NCBI GenBank assembly: GCA_019686175.1
Contig: JADGHJ010000004.1
Coordinates: 1-38,947 of the forward strand
Length of the DNA: 38,947 nt
Source of the DNA: Chloroflexota bacterium
GTDB lineage: Bacteria > Chloroflexota > UBA6077 > JAJPHF01
Direction of reading: 5' to 3'
Under the pieces are notes generated by a model, which was not told where the DNA came from, did no database searches, and saw only the letters and a program-made list of their open reading frames with translations. Position numbers and translations under genes: made by a program. Positions 1 to 9,342 of this stretch are shown here, piece by piece (position 1 is the first letter of the stretch; the number at the start of each line of letters is the position of its first letter).

Positions 1-2
1 CG

Positions 3-515
3 GGGACGCGGGAGGCCGTCCAGGCCATGGAGCAGGGCGCGCAGCGGGTCGAGGCCGGAACCCTGCAGGCCGACGCGGCCGGCGAGGCGTTGGCCGCCAT
101 CCTGCGCGCCGCCGAGCAGACGGTCGAGCAGGTGACCGGCATCGCCACGGCGGCGCAAGAGCTGGCGCAGGGCGCACGCAGTGTGGTGGATGCCATGGCC
201 AGCATCAGCGCAGTCGTGGAGGAAAATTCGGCCGCCACCGAGGAGATGTCCGCCCAGGCCGGCGAGGTGAACGAGATCGTCCAGTCCATCGCGACGGTGA
301 CCGAGCAGAACAGTGCTGCCACGAGCACGGTGGCGGCTAGCATCGAGGGTATCGAGGGCCAGGTGCAGGCGATCGCCAGCGAGGCCGACGAGCTGGCACA
401 GACCGCGGCCGCGCTGCGCGCGCTGGTGAGCCGCTTCGAGCGCCGCGCGGAGCCAGCCACCCTGCCCGAAGCGCCACTGGCCGAGCGGCGCCCAGCCCTG
501 GCGCGCGTGAGCTAA
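3..515 (+). CDS. Methyl-accepting chemotaxis protein, C-terminal signalling part (5' truncated by window edge)
   Basis: Frame is open upstream of the listed Met (GTREAVQAMEQGAQRVEAGT...), then an MCP signalling-domain pattern (EENSAATEEMSAQAGEVNEIVQSIATVTEQNSAATSTVAASI). Confidence 0.9.
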   Translation, partial: GTREAVQAMEQGAQRVEAGTLQADAAGEALAAILRAAEQTVEQVTGIATAAQELAQGARSVVDAMASISAVVEENSAATEEMSAQAGEVNEIVQSIATVTEQNSAATSTVAASIEGIEGQVQAIASEADELAQTAAALRALVSRFERRAEPATLPEAPLAERRPALARVS

Positions 516-544
516 CCCCCCTTGCCGCCAGCTGACCCATGGTG

Positions 545-585
545 AGCGGGCGCGAGTGATGCACACGACCGCACTCGCGCCCGCT
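545..585. repeat. Inverted repeat/hairpin, 14-bp arms AGCGGGCGCGAGTG / CACTCGCGCCCGCT, 13-nt loop; possible terminator of the MCP gene without a U-tract
   Basis: Direct reading of the sequence; arms at 545-558 and 572-585 are perfect complements. Confidence 0.75.
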
Positions 586-606
586 TGGTACACATCCTGC
601 GCCAGT

Positions 607-657
607 TCTCAGGCGCGAGCGGCCCAGGCTAGCAGAAGGGGCGGCTCGCGCCTGAGA
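607..657. repeat. Second inverted repeat, 14-bp arms TCTCAGGCGCGAGC / GCTCGCGCCTGAGA, 23-nt loop, ending 13 nt before the treZ start
   Basis: Direct reading; arms at 607-620 and 644-657 are perfect complements. Confidence 0.75.
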
Positions 658-670
658 CCATGGCCGAGAG

Positions 671-2575
671 GTGAGCACGGTGCTGAGCCGCGATGTCGCC
701 CAGCCGGGCTGGCAGGACCCCCGCTACGACCTGCCGGAGGGGCCGCCCCTCGGCGCCACGCTACTGGGCGACGGGCGCTGCGAGTTCCGCGTCTGGGCGC
801 CGCGCTGCCAGCAGGTCGCGCTCCACCTCCTGGCCCCGCGCGATCGCCTGCTCCCGCTCACACCCGAGCGGCGCGGCTACTTCGCCGCTGTGGTCGACGA
901 CGTGCCGGCGGGCGCCCTGTACCGTTACCGGCTCGATGGCCAGCGCGAGCGGCCCGACCCGGCCTCGCGCTACCAGCCCGAGGGGCCCCACGGGCCGTCG
1001 GCCGTGGTCGACCCTCGCGCCTTCCGCTGGACCGACCACGCCTGGCGCGGCGTGCCGCAGCCGGAGCTGGTGTTCTACGAGCTACACGTGGGGACGTTCA
1101 CCGCGGAGGGCACCTTCGACGCCATCATCCCGCACCTGCCCGCGCTGCGCGAGCTGGGCGTCACCGCCCTCGAACTGATGCCCGTGGCCCAGTTTCCGGG
1201 GGCGCGCAACTGGGGCTACGATGGCGTGCTGCCGTTCGCGGTGCAGAACTCGTACGGCGGTCCGGAGGGGCTGCGGCGCCTGGTCGACGCCTGCCATGCC
1301 CGTGGCCTGGCCGTGTTCCTCGACGTGGTCTACAACCACCTCGGCCCCGAAGGGAACTATCTCGGCGACTTCGGCCCCTACTTCACCGACGTGTACCACA
1401 CGCCGTGGGGCGCGGCGCTGAACTTCGACCAGCCCCACAGCGACGAGGTGCGCCACTACTTCATCCAGAACGGCCTGCACTGGCTACGCGAGTACCACCT
1501 CGACGGTTTCCGGCTGGACGCTGTGCACGCCATCCTCGATCGCTCGGCCTTCACGTTCCTGCAGGAGTGGAACGCGGCGGTGCACCGCGAGGGGCGCCGT
1601 CGTGGCTGGCCCGTGGTCACCATTGCCGAGAGCGACCTCAACGACGCTCGCGTGCTCCGCCCGGTCGAGGCCGGCGGCTGGGGCTTCGACGGCCAGTGGG
1701 CCGACGATTTCCACCACGCGCTCCACGCTCTGCTCACGGGCGAGCGCGCCGGCTACTACGCCGACTACGGCACCGTCGAGGACCTGGCCGAGGCGCTCCG
1801 CGCCGGCTGGAGCTATCGCGGACGCTACTCGGAGTACCGGCGCCGCCGGCACGGCAACGACCCCGCCGATCGCCCGGCGTGGCAGTTCGTGTACTGCACC
1901 CAGAATCACGACCAGGTGGGCAACCGGGCCCGCGGGGATCGACTATCCACCCTGGTGCCGTTCGACGCGCTCAAGCTGGCGGCCGGCGCCCTGCTCCTGG
2001 CGCCCTGCCTGCCGCTGCTGTTCATGGGCGAGGAGTACGGCGAGCCGCACCCCTTCCCCTACTTCACCAGCCACACCGACCCCGCGCTAGCGGCGGCCGT
2101 CAGCCATGGGCGGCGCGAGGAGTTCGCCGCTTTCGCCTGGCAGGGCACGGTGCCCGACCCGCAGGCGGAGGCGACCTTCCGCAGCGCGCTGCTCCAGCAC
2201 CACCTGGCCAGCGAAGGGCGGCACCGCCAGCTCCGGGAGTGGTACCAGACGCTCCTGCGGCTGCGGCGCGAGCTGCCTGCGCTCGCGGCCCTGGATCGCA
2301 CGCGCCTCAGCGTGTGGACCGACGGCCGCGTGCTGGTGATGCAGCGCTGGGCCGAGGACCAGACGGTGGCGGCGGTGCTCGCCTTCAGCGCCGAGCCGGT
2401 CGCCACCACGCTCCCGCTGCCTGCGGGCGAGTGGCAACGGTTGCTCGATGCCGCGGAGCCCCGTTGGGGCGGGACCGGCAGCACCGTGCCCGCCCGGATC
2501 ACCACCACGGGCAGCGTCGCGCTCTCCCTGGGCTCCTGGGCGTGCGTCGTGCTGGCTCGCGCAGCAGCCGCCTGA
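671..2575 (+). CDS. treZ: Malto-oligosyltrehalose trehalohydrolase
   Basis: 634 aa from GTG; FRVWAPRCQQVALHLL N-terminal module, YELHVGTFTAEGTFDAIIPHL, GYDGVLPFAVQNSYGGPEGLRRLVDACHARGLAVFLDVVYNHLGPEGNYL, FMGEEYGE; adjacent to treY. Confidence 0.95.
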   Translation: MSTVLSRDVAQPGWQDPRYDLPEGPPLGATLLGDGRCEFRVWAPRCQQVALHLLAPRDRLLPLTPERRGYFAAVVDDVPAGALYRYRLDGQRERPDPASRYQPEGPHGPSAVVDPRAFRWTDHAWRGVPQPELVFYELHVGTFTAEGTFDAIIPHLPALRELGVTALELMPVAQFPGARNWGYDGVLPFAVQNSYGGPEGLRRLVDACHARGLAVFLDVVYNHLGPEGNYLGDFGPYFTDVYHTPWGAALNFDQPHSDEVRHYFIQNGLHWLREYHLDGFRLDAVHAILDRSAFTFLQEWNAAVHREGRRRGWPVVTIAESDLNDARVLRPVEAGGWGFDGQWADDFHHALHALLTGERAGYYADYGTVEDLAEALRAGWSYRGRYSEYRRRRHGNDPADRPAWQFVYCTQNHDQVGNRARGDRLSTLVPFDALKLAAGALLLAPCLPLLFMGEEYGEPHPFPYFTSHTDPALAAAVSHGRREEFAAFAWQGTVPDPQAEATFRSALLQHHLASEGRHRQLREWYQTLLRLRRELPALAALDRTRLSVWTDGRVLVMQRWAEDQTVAAVLAFSAEPVATTLPLPAGEWQRLLDAAEPRWGGTGSTVPARITTTGSVALSLGSWACVVLARAAAA

Positions 2576-2619
2576 GTGGCATGCCAGGCGGGCGGCCAAC
2601 AGCGCTCTATACTATTGGC

Positions 2620-5124
2620 ATGGATCGCTTTGTATGCATTCACGGGCATTTCTACCAGCCACCGCGCGAGAACCCCTGGCTCGGGGCGATCGAGCTGCAG
2701 GACTCGGCCGCGCCGTACCACGATTGGAACGAGCGGATCACGGCGGAGTGCTACGCTCCTAACGCCCACTCGCGCATCCTCGACGCCGACGGGCTCATCC
2801 GCCAGATCGTGAACAACTACGCGCGGATCAGCTTCAACTTCGGCCCCACGCTGCTGGCGTGGATGGAGGAGCACGCGCCGGACACCTACGCCGCCATTCT
2901 CGCCGCGGACCGCGAGAGCCAGCAGCGCTTCGGCGGCCATGGCTCGGCGCTCGCGCAGGCCTACAACCACCTGATCCTCCCGCTGGCCAACCACCGCGAC
3001 AAGCGCACGCAGGTGGTCTGGGGGGTGCACGACTTCCTGCACCGCTTCGGGCGCGCACCCGAGGGGATGTGGCTGCCCGAGACGGCGGTGGACCTCGAGT
3101 CGCTCGATCTGCTGGCCGAGCACGGCCTGCGCTTCACGATCCTCGCCCCGCACCAGGCTAAGCGCATCCGTCCGCTGGACCGCGAGCAGTGGTACGACGT
3201 AGGCGCCGGCACCATCGACCCGCACCAGCCGTATCTGGTGCGCTTGCCCTCCGGTCGCGCGATCGCGGTGTTCTTCTACGATGGGCCGATCGCGCGCGCG
3301 GTGGCCTTCGAGGGCCTACTCAGCAACGGCGAGCAGTTCGCGCACCGCCTGCTGAGCGCGTTCGACCCGACCCCGGGGCACGCCCAGCTCGTGCACATCG
3401 CCACCGACGGCGAGACCTACGGCCACCACCACCGCCACGGCGACATGGCGCTCGCCTATGCGTTGCACTACCTCGAGACGCGCGGGCTGGCGCGGCTGAC
3501 CAACTACGGCGAGTACCTGGAACGCTTCCCCCCTACGCACGAGGTGGAGATCATCGAGAACACCTCCTGGAGCTGCGCGCACGGGGTAGAGCGCTGGCGC
3601 GCCGCCTGCGGCTGCTGCAGCGGCGGCCATCCCGGCTGGAGCCAGGCGTGGCGCGGGCCGCTGCGCGCGGCGCTCGACTGGCTCCGCGATGCACTGGCCA
3701 CCTGCTACGAGGCCGCCGGGGCGCGCTATTTCCGCGACCCCTGGGCGGCGCGCGACGCCTACATCGCCGTGATCCTCGATCGCTCGACGGCCAATGTCGA
3801 CGCGTTCCTGGCGCGCCACGCGCAGCGCCCGCTCACGGCCCAGGAGCAGATCACCGCCCTGAAGCTGTTGGAGATGCAGCGCCACGCCCTGCTCATGTAC
3901 ACGAGCTGCGGCTGGTTCTTCGACGAGCTGTCCGGCATCGAGACGGTGCAGTGCCTGGCCTACGCCGGCCGCGCGCTGCAACTCGCCCGCGAGGTGTTCA
4001 GCGATGGCGCGGAGGGGCGCTACGCGGAGCTGTTGGAGGCCCCGTTCACCAACGGGCACGGCGTCGGCTATGCGTGGCACGCTACCCTCGAGGCCAGCTT
4101 CCTCGAGCGGCTGGCCGCCGCCAAGAGCAATCTTCCGGAGATGGGCGACGGCCGGCAGGTCTTCGAGCGGTTCGTCCGCCCGGCGATGGTCGACCTGACC
4201 AAGGTCGCGGCGCACTACGCGGTCAGCTCGCTGTTCGAGGACTACCCGGACCGCGCGCGGGTGTACGGCTACACGGTCGAGCGCGACGACTACCGGCGGC
4301 TGGAGGCGGGCCGGGTGCGGCTGGCGCTCGGCCGCGCGCGCTTCACCTCGACGGTCACCCGCGAGAGCGCCGCGATGTGCTTCGGGGTGCTGCACTTCGG
4401 CGACCACAACGTCAGCGGCGGCGTCTGCCCGTACCAGAGCGAGGAGGCGTACAGCCACCTGGTGGAGGAGATCAGCGCCAGCTTCGAGCGCGCGGAGCTG
4501 GCGGAGGTGCTGCGCGGGCTCGACCGCCACTACGGGAAGGTGACCTACTCGCTACGCGCCCTGTTCCGGGACGAGCAGCGGGCTATCCTGCGCGCCATCC
4601 TCGACTCGACACTGGCCGACGCCGAGGGCATGTACCGCCAGATCTACGAGCACAACGCGCCGCTGATGCGCTTCCTCGCCGACCTGCATGCGCCGGTGCC
4701 ATCCGCGCTCCAGGCCAGCGCCGAGTTCCTGCTCAACGCCGACTTGCGCCGGGCGATCGAGGTAGACGTGCCCGACCGGGACGAGGTGCAGCGGCTGCTC
4801 GCCGAGGCGCGGCTATGGAACGTGCGCCTGGACAGCGACATGCTAGCCTATGTGCTGCGCAACGGCGTGCGCCGCCAGGCGGAGGCGTTCCGCGAGGCAC
4901 CGCACGACCTCGACCGGCTGCGAGAGTTCGAGCAGACGGTGGTCGTGGCACAGATGATGCCCTTCGAGGTCGATCTGTGGCGCGCCCAGAACGCCTACTG
5001 GGCCGTGCTGCAGCAGCACTACCCGGCGCGCGCCTCCGCCGCGGGGCAAGGCGACCGTGCGGCGGCCACCTGGGTGGCGGCGTTCCGCGCGCTGGGCCAG
5101 CGCCTGCGCGTGCGCGTCGACTGA
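2620..5124 (+). CDS. Glycoside hydrolase family 57 protein (DUF3536-type)
   Basis: MDRFVCIHGHFYQPPRENPWLGAIELQDSAAPYHDWNERITAECY..., GMWLPETAVDLESLDLLAEHGLRFTILAP, HIATDGETYGHHHRHGDMAL. True start is the ATG at 2620, not the 556 start of the extended ORF. Confidence 0.9.
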   Translation: MDRFVCIHGHFYQPPRENPWLGAIELQDSAAPYHDWNERITAECYAPNAHSRILDADGLIRQIVNNYARISFNFGPTLLAWMEEHAPDTYAAILAADRESQQRFGGHGSALAQAYNHLILPLANHRDKRTQVVWGVHDFLHRFGRAPEGMWLPETAVDLESLDLLAEHGLRFTILAPHQAKRIRPLDREQWYDVGAGTIDPHQPYLVRLPSGRAIAVFFYDGPIARAVAFEGLLSNGEQFAHRLLSAFDPTPGHAQLVHIATDGETYGHHHRHGDMALAYALHYLETRGLARLTNYGEYLERFPPTHEVEIIENTSWSCAHGVERWRAACGCCSGGHPGWSQAWRGPLRAALDWLRDALATCYEAAGARYFRDPWAARDAYIAVILDRSTANVDAFLARHAQRPLTAQEQITALKLLEMQRHALLMYTSCGWFFDELSGIETVQCLAYAGRALQLAREVFSDGAEGRYAELLEAPFTNGHGVGYAWHATLEASFLERLAAAKSNLPEMGDGRQVFERFVRPAMVDLTKVAAHYAVSSLFEDYPDRARVYGYTVERDDYRRLEAGRVRLALGRARFTSTVTRESAAMCFGVLHFGDHNVSGGVCPYQSEEAYSHLVEEISASFERAELAEVLRGLDRHYGKVTYSLRALFRDEQRAILRAILDSTLADAEGMYRQIYEHNAPLMRFLADLHAPVPSALQASAEFLLNADLRRAIEVDVPDRDEVQRLLAEARLWNVRLDSDMLAYVLRNGVRRQAEAFREAPHDLDRLREFEQTVVVAQMMPFEVDLWRAQNAYWAVLQQHYPARASAAGQGDRAAATWVAAFRALGQRLRVRVD

Positions 5125-5210
5125 CACAACGGGATGCCCCGCACCGGACGTTCCAGCCCTATCCGCTCTACGTGAGGCGGCGCTAGAGCCCGGCGAGGGC
5201 GCGAGGAGAC

Positions 5211-8102
5211 GTGAGCCTGCGCTTGCCAACAGCAACCTACCGCTTGCAGCTCCATGCGGGCTTCCCGCTGTCCGGGGCGACCGCTCTGGTGCCGTATCTG
5301 GCGGCGCTCGGTGTGGGAGCGCTGTACGCCTCGCCGCTGTTCGCCGCCCGGCCCGGCAGCACGCATGGGTACGATGTCACCAATCCGGACGAGATCAACC
5401 CGGAGCTCGGCGGGCAGCCCGCCTTCGACGCGCTGGCCGCCGCCCTGCGCGCATACGGCCTGGGGCTGGTGCTCGACATCGTGCCTAACCACATGGCCGC
5501 CGCGCCCGACAACCCCTGGTGGTACGACGTCCTCCAGCTCGGCCGGCACTCGCCGTACGCGCCGTTCTTCGACATCGACTGGCGGCCCGGCCCCGCGGCA
5601 CTGCAGGAGCGGTTGCTGCTGCCGATCCTCGGCGCGCCGCTGCGGCGCACGCTGCTCCGCGGGGAACTGCAGTTGGCGCTCGACGAGCGGGGCCTCGGCC
5701 TGCGCTACTACGAGTGGCGCCTCCCGCTCAGCCCGCGCTCGCTGCGCGGCCTGCTGCGCGCTGAGGTCTGGGAGGGCTTGGCGCGCGCGCTATCCCCAGC
5801 CGAGGCGGCGGAGGCGCGCCGCCTCGGCGCGCTGACCGCCACGCTGCGCGACGACGACCGCGACTCCCTGGCCGCACTCCAGGCGGGCCTTGGACGCCTC
5901 CACGGCCGCGAGGCAGCTGCTCGGGCCTTCTTCGACGCGCGGCTGGCCGTGTGGAACGGCCGGCCCGGCGAGGCCCGCAGCTTCGCGATCCTGCAGCGCG
6001 TGCTGGCCGAGCAGGTGTATCGCCTGGCGTACTGGCGCCTGGCGGGGCGCCTGCTGAACTACCGGCGCTTCTTCGACATCGCCGACCTGGTCGCGCTGCG
6101 GATCGAGCGCCCGAGCGTGTTCGAAGCAGTCCACGCGTTGCTCGGCCGGCTGGTCGCGGCCGGCCAGGTGACGGGCCTGCGGATCGACCACGTGGACGGC
6201 CTCTACGACCCCCTGGGGTACTTGCAGCGGCTGCAGCGCTGGCTGGCGGCCCACCAGCCGGGCGCGCCACCCGCGCCGTCGCCTGCTGCACACACGGCGG
6301 CGGGCGCCGACCTGCCCGGCTACGTCGTCGTGGAGAAGATCCTCACCGGCGCCGAGTCGCTGCCCGACGACTGGCCCGTGGCCGGCACCACTGGCTACGA
6401 TTTCGCAGCCCTCGTCACCAACCTGCTGGTCGCCCCCGCCGGGCTGACCGCGTTGGAGCGTGCCTACGCGTGGATCGAGGGCGCGCCCACCGACTATCCC
6501 TCCGTGGCTCGCCAGCAGAAGATCTACGTGATGGACACGCTGTTCGCCGGCGAGCGCCGCGCCTTGGTCCTGCAGCTCGCCGCGCTGGCTCGCCGCGCCG
6601 GCCGCAGCCACTCGCCGGCGGCGCTGCAGCGCGCGCTCACGCTGGTCACGGCGCACTTGCCGATCTACCGCACGTACACCCGCGGGGACGCGGTGGCGCC
6701 ACGCGATCGTGCCTACATCGAGCAGGCGGTCGCCGCCGCCCGCGCCGAGAGCGAGACAGACTCCCGCGCGCTGGCGTTCCTGCGCGAGGTGCTGTTGCTC
6801 GCCTATCCCCCGGGGCTACCCGAGGCCGAGCGCGCGGCCTGGCGCCGGTTCGTGATGCGCTGGCAGCAGTTCAGTGGGCCGGTGACGGCCAAGGGCCTCG
6901 AGGACAGCGCGTTCTACCGCTACCACCGCCTCATCGCGCTCAACGAGGTGGGCGGCGAGCCCGACAGCCGGGGGCTGAGCGTGGAGGCGTTCCACGCGGC
7001 CATGCAGCAGCGACAGGCGCAATGGCCGGACACTCTGAACGCCACGTCTACCCACGACACGAAGCGCAGCGAGGATGTACGCGCGCGCCTCCTCGTGCTC
7101 GCGGAGGTGCCCGAGGCTTGGACCGCGCGCGTGCAGCGCTGGCGCGCATGGAATGCCCCCCACAAGCCGTTGGTCGACGGCCAGCCCGTGCCCGACCCCA
7201 ACACCGAGTACCTGCTATACCAGACGCTCGTCGGCGCTTGGCCGCTGGACCCGCACGAGCACGACGCGTTCGTGGAGCGCGTGCAGGCGTTTGCCCGGAA
7301 AGCCGCTCGCGAGGCCCGCGTCTTCACGAACTGGCTGCACCCCCACACCGCCTGGGAACAGGCCCAGGACGCCTTTCTGGCCCGGGTCCTGGCCCGGACG
7401 GACGCCAACCCGTTCCTGGCCGACCTCCAGGCGTTCCTACAGCCGATCGCCTACTTCGGCGCGCTCAACGCGCTCGCGCAGACGCTCCTCAAGCTCGCCG
7501 CTCCCGGCGTGCCGGACCTGTATCAGGGCACCGAGCTGTGGGACCTCAGCCTGGTCGATCCCGACAACCGGCGGCCGGTGGACTTCGGTCGTCGCCAGGC
7601 GGCGCTCGCCGCGCTGCGTACGGCGGAGCACGCGAGTGCGGCAGCGCAGGCAGTGTTGGCCAGCTGGCCCGATGGTCGCGTGAAGCTCTGGATCACGCAC
7701 CGCGCGCTACACGAGCGTCGGCGCCACCCTGCGCTGTTCGCCCGGGGCGCATACTTGTCCCTGCGCGCCGAAGGCGACCGCGCGCCGCACGCCGTGGCCT
7801 TCGCGCGCCAGCTGGCGGATCGCTGGGCGCTGGTGGTGGTGCCGCGCCTTCCCGCTCAGCTCATCGGGACAACCACACCGGACGCGCTGGCTGCCTGGCA
7901 GTCGCCGACGCGCCTGGCCATCCCCTCCCCCGCCTGGGGCACCACGCGCGTCCATCTGCCGCCCGAGGCACCGCGGCGCTGGCGCCACGCCTTCACCGAC
8001 GCCGTCATCGAGGCCGAACCCACTGCGGCCGGCACGGCGCTACCGCTGGCGGCGGTGCTCGACGCCTTCCCCGTGGCCTTGCTGCGGCCCGAGGACTCCT
8101 GA
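5211..8102 (+). CDS. treY: Malto-oligosyltrehalose synthase
   Basis: 963 aa from GTG; TYRLQLHAGFPLSGATALVPYLAALGVGALYASPLFAARPGSTHGYDVTNPDEINPELGG, GLRIDHVDGLYDP, KGLEDSAFYRYHRLIALNEVGG, STHDTKRSEDVRARL. Confidence 0.96.
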   Translation: MSLRLPTATYRLQLHAGFPLSGATALVPYLAALGVGALYASPLFAARPGSTHGYDVTNPDEINPELGGQPAFDALAAALRAYGLGLVLDIVPNHMAAAPDNPWWYDVLQLGRHSPYAPFFDIDWRPGPAALQERLLLPILGAPLRRTLLRGELQLALDERGLGLRYYEWRLPLSPRSLRGLLRAEVWEGLARALSPAEAAEARRLGALTATLRDDDRDSLAALQAGLGRLHGREAAARAFFDARLAVWNGRPGEARSFAILQRVLAEQVYRLAYWRLAGRLLNYRRFFDIADLVALRIERPSVFEAVHALLGRLVAAGQVTGLRIDHVDGLYDPLGYLQRLQRWLAAHQPGAPPAPSPAAHTAAGADLPGYVVVEKILTGAESLPDDWPVAGTTGYDFAALVTNLLVAPAGLTALERAYAWIEGAPTDYPSVARQQKIYVMDTLFAGERRALVLQLAALARRAGRSHSPAALQRALTLVTAHLPIYRTYTRGDAVAPRDRAYIEQAVAAARAESETDSRALAFLREVLLLAYPPGLPEAERAAWRRFVMRWQQFSGPVTAKGLEDSAFYRYHRLIALNEVGGEPDSRGLSVEAFHAAMQQRQAQWPDTLNATSTHDTKRSEDVRARLLVLAEVPEAWTARVQRWRAWNAPHKPLVDGQPVPDPNTEYLLYQTLVGAWPLDPHEHDAFVERVQAFARKAAREARVFTNWLHPHTAWEQAQDAFLARVLARTDANPFLADLQAFLQPIAYFGALNALAQTLLKLAAPGVPDLYQGTELWDLSLVDPDNRRPVDFGRRQAALAALRTAEHASAAAQAVLASWPDGRVKLWITHRALHERRRHPALFARGAYLSLRAEGDRAPHAVAFARQLADRWALVVVPRLPAQLIGTTTPDALAAWQSPTRLAIPSPAWGTTRVHLPPEAPRRWRHAFTDAVIEAEPTAAGTALPLAAVLDAFPVALLRPEDS

Positions 8103-8125
8103 CGCCCCGGCGACTGCTCCGCGGC

Positions 8126-9301
8126 TCAGTGGGCGCCTGGCGCACCAGGGGGGCACGAGATGGGCCGGTCTGGCGTATGGTGGGCGACAGCGGCGTGAGG
8201 ATCGGTGCCTCCGTGCCCACAGGGATCGACGTGGACCATCACGACAGCCAGGCGGGGCAGCGCGTGGAATAGCGCGTGGCGCACGGCCTCGCCGATGGCG
8301 TGGCTCTCGCGCGTGGGCAGGTCCTCGTCCACCAGCACGTGTAGCTCCGCCTGCAGGCGGTGGCCTAGCCAGCGCACCCGCACGCCCTCGACGTGCTGGA
8401 CGCCCGGCACGCCAGCCGCCGTGGTCTCGATCCGTGCCACGAGCGCCGGGTCCACGGCGTCGAGCAGCCGCTGGCCCATGGTCAGCGCGGCATCCCTGGC
8501 GATGAACAGGATAGCTACCGTGATGAGCAAGCCGACCAGCGGATCGGCGAGCGGGAAACCGGCCCAGACGCCGGCGGCGCCCAGCAGGACCGCCAGGGAG
8601 GTCAGACCGTCGGCTTGCGCATGCTGCCCGTCCGCCACCAGGGCCGCGCTGCCGATCGCGCGCCCCTCGCGGATGCGGTACAGCGCGACCGTCTCATTGC
8701 CCAGAAAGCCGATCACCGCGGCGGCCGCCACCCAGCCCAAGTGCTCGATCGGCTGCGGCTCGATCAGCTTGCGCCAGGACTCGTAGCCGGCCAGCACCGC
8801 GCTGGCCCCGATGACCGCGACCACCAGGACCCCGGCGAGATCCTCCGCCCGGCCGAAGCCGTAGGTGAAGCGCCGTGTGGGCGGGCGCTGCCCGAGCCGG
8901 TACGCCAGCCAGAGGGGTAGTGCCGTGAGGGCATCGGCAAGATTGTGGATCGTGTCGGCCAGTAACGCCGCGCTGCCACTGAAGGCGACCACCACGAGCT
9001 GCAGCGCCGCGGTGGCAAGTAGCGCCACCAGCGACACGCGCACCGCGCGGATGCCGCGCTCGGTGGACATGAGCAGCTCGTCGCTGGGCGCCACCTCGTG
9101 ACCGTGGCCGTGCAGCAGGCCGCCGAGGGTGCGGCTCGCCGTCAGGCGCTCCCACAGGCCCCGCGGCGGGTGGGCGTGGTCGTGCGCTCCGTGCTCAGGG
9201 TGAGTGTGGGTCGCGGATCTCGGGTGACGGTGTCCCGTCGGCTCTGCCACTAGTGGGTCGGTGCCTAGCGACGGGGTAGCCGGCTGGCGTGGTGCACACA
9301 T
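8126..9301 (-). CDS. Cation diffusion facilitator (CDF) family transporter with His-rich termini
   Basis: RGIRAVRVSLVALLATAALQLVVVAFSGSAALLADTIHNLADALTALPLWLAYRLGQRPPTRRFTYGFGRAEDLAG; HRHPRSATHTHPEHGAHDHAHPP N-terminus; SD GGAGG upstream of ATG. Confidence 0.93.
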   Translation of the reverse strand: MCAPRQPATPSLGTDPLVAEPTGHRHPRSATHTHPEHGAHDHAHPPRGLWERLTASRTLGGLLHGHGHEVAPSDELLMSTERGIRAVRVSLVALLATAALQLVVVAFSGSAALLADTIHNLADALTALPLWLAYRLGQRPPTRRFTYGFGRAEDLAGVLVVAVIGASAVLAGYESWRKLIEPQPIEHLGWVAAAAVIGFLGNETVALYRIREGRAIGSAALVADGQHAQADGLTSLAVLLGAAGVWAGFPLADPLVGLLITVAILFIARDAALTMGQRLLDAVDPALVARIETTAAGVPGVQHVEGVRVRWLGHRLQAELHVLVDEDLPTRESHAIGEAVRHALFHALPRLAVVMVHVDPCGHGGTDPHAAVAHHTPDRPISCPPGAPGAH

Positions 9302-9342
9302 CGACCCACCTCCGCACGCCGTGCGAGAGGCAATCCCCGTGC

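Noticed and set aside
556-2619. N-terminal extension of the 1522-aa ORF 556..5124
   Set aside because: It is an alternative frame over treZ; the GH57 protein starts at the ATG at 2620.
2059-4530. Minus-strand ORFs 2059..3225 and 3316..4530 opposite GH57
   Set aside because: Antisense shadows of the GH57 gene; no domain signal.
3189-8272. Plus-strand out-of-frame ORFs 3189..5186 and 5951..8272
   Set aside because: Arg/Ala/Pro-rich alternative frames of GH57 and treY.
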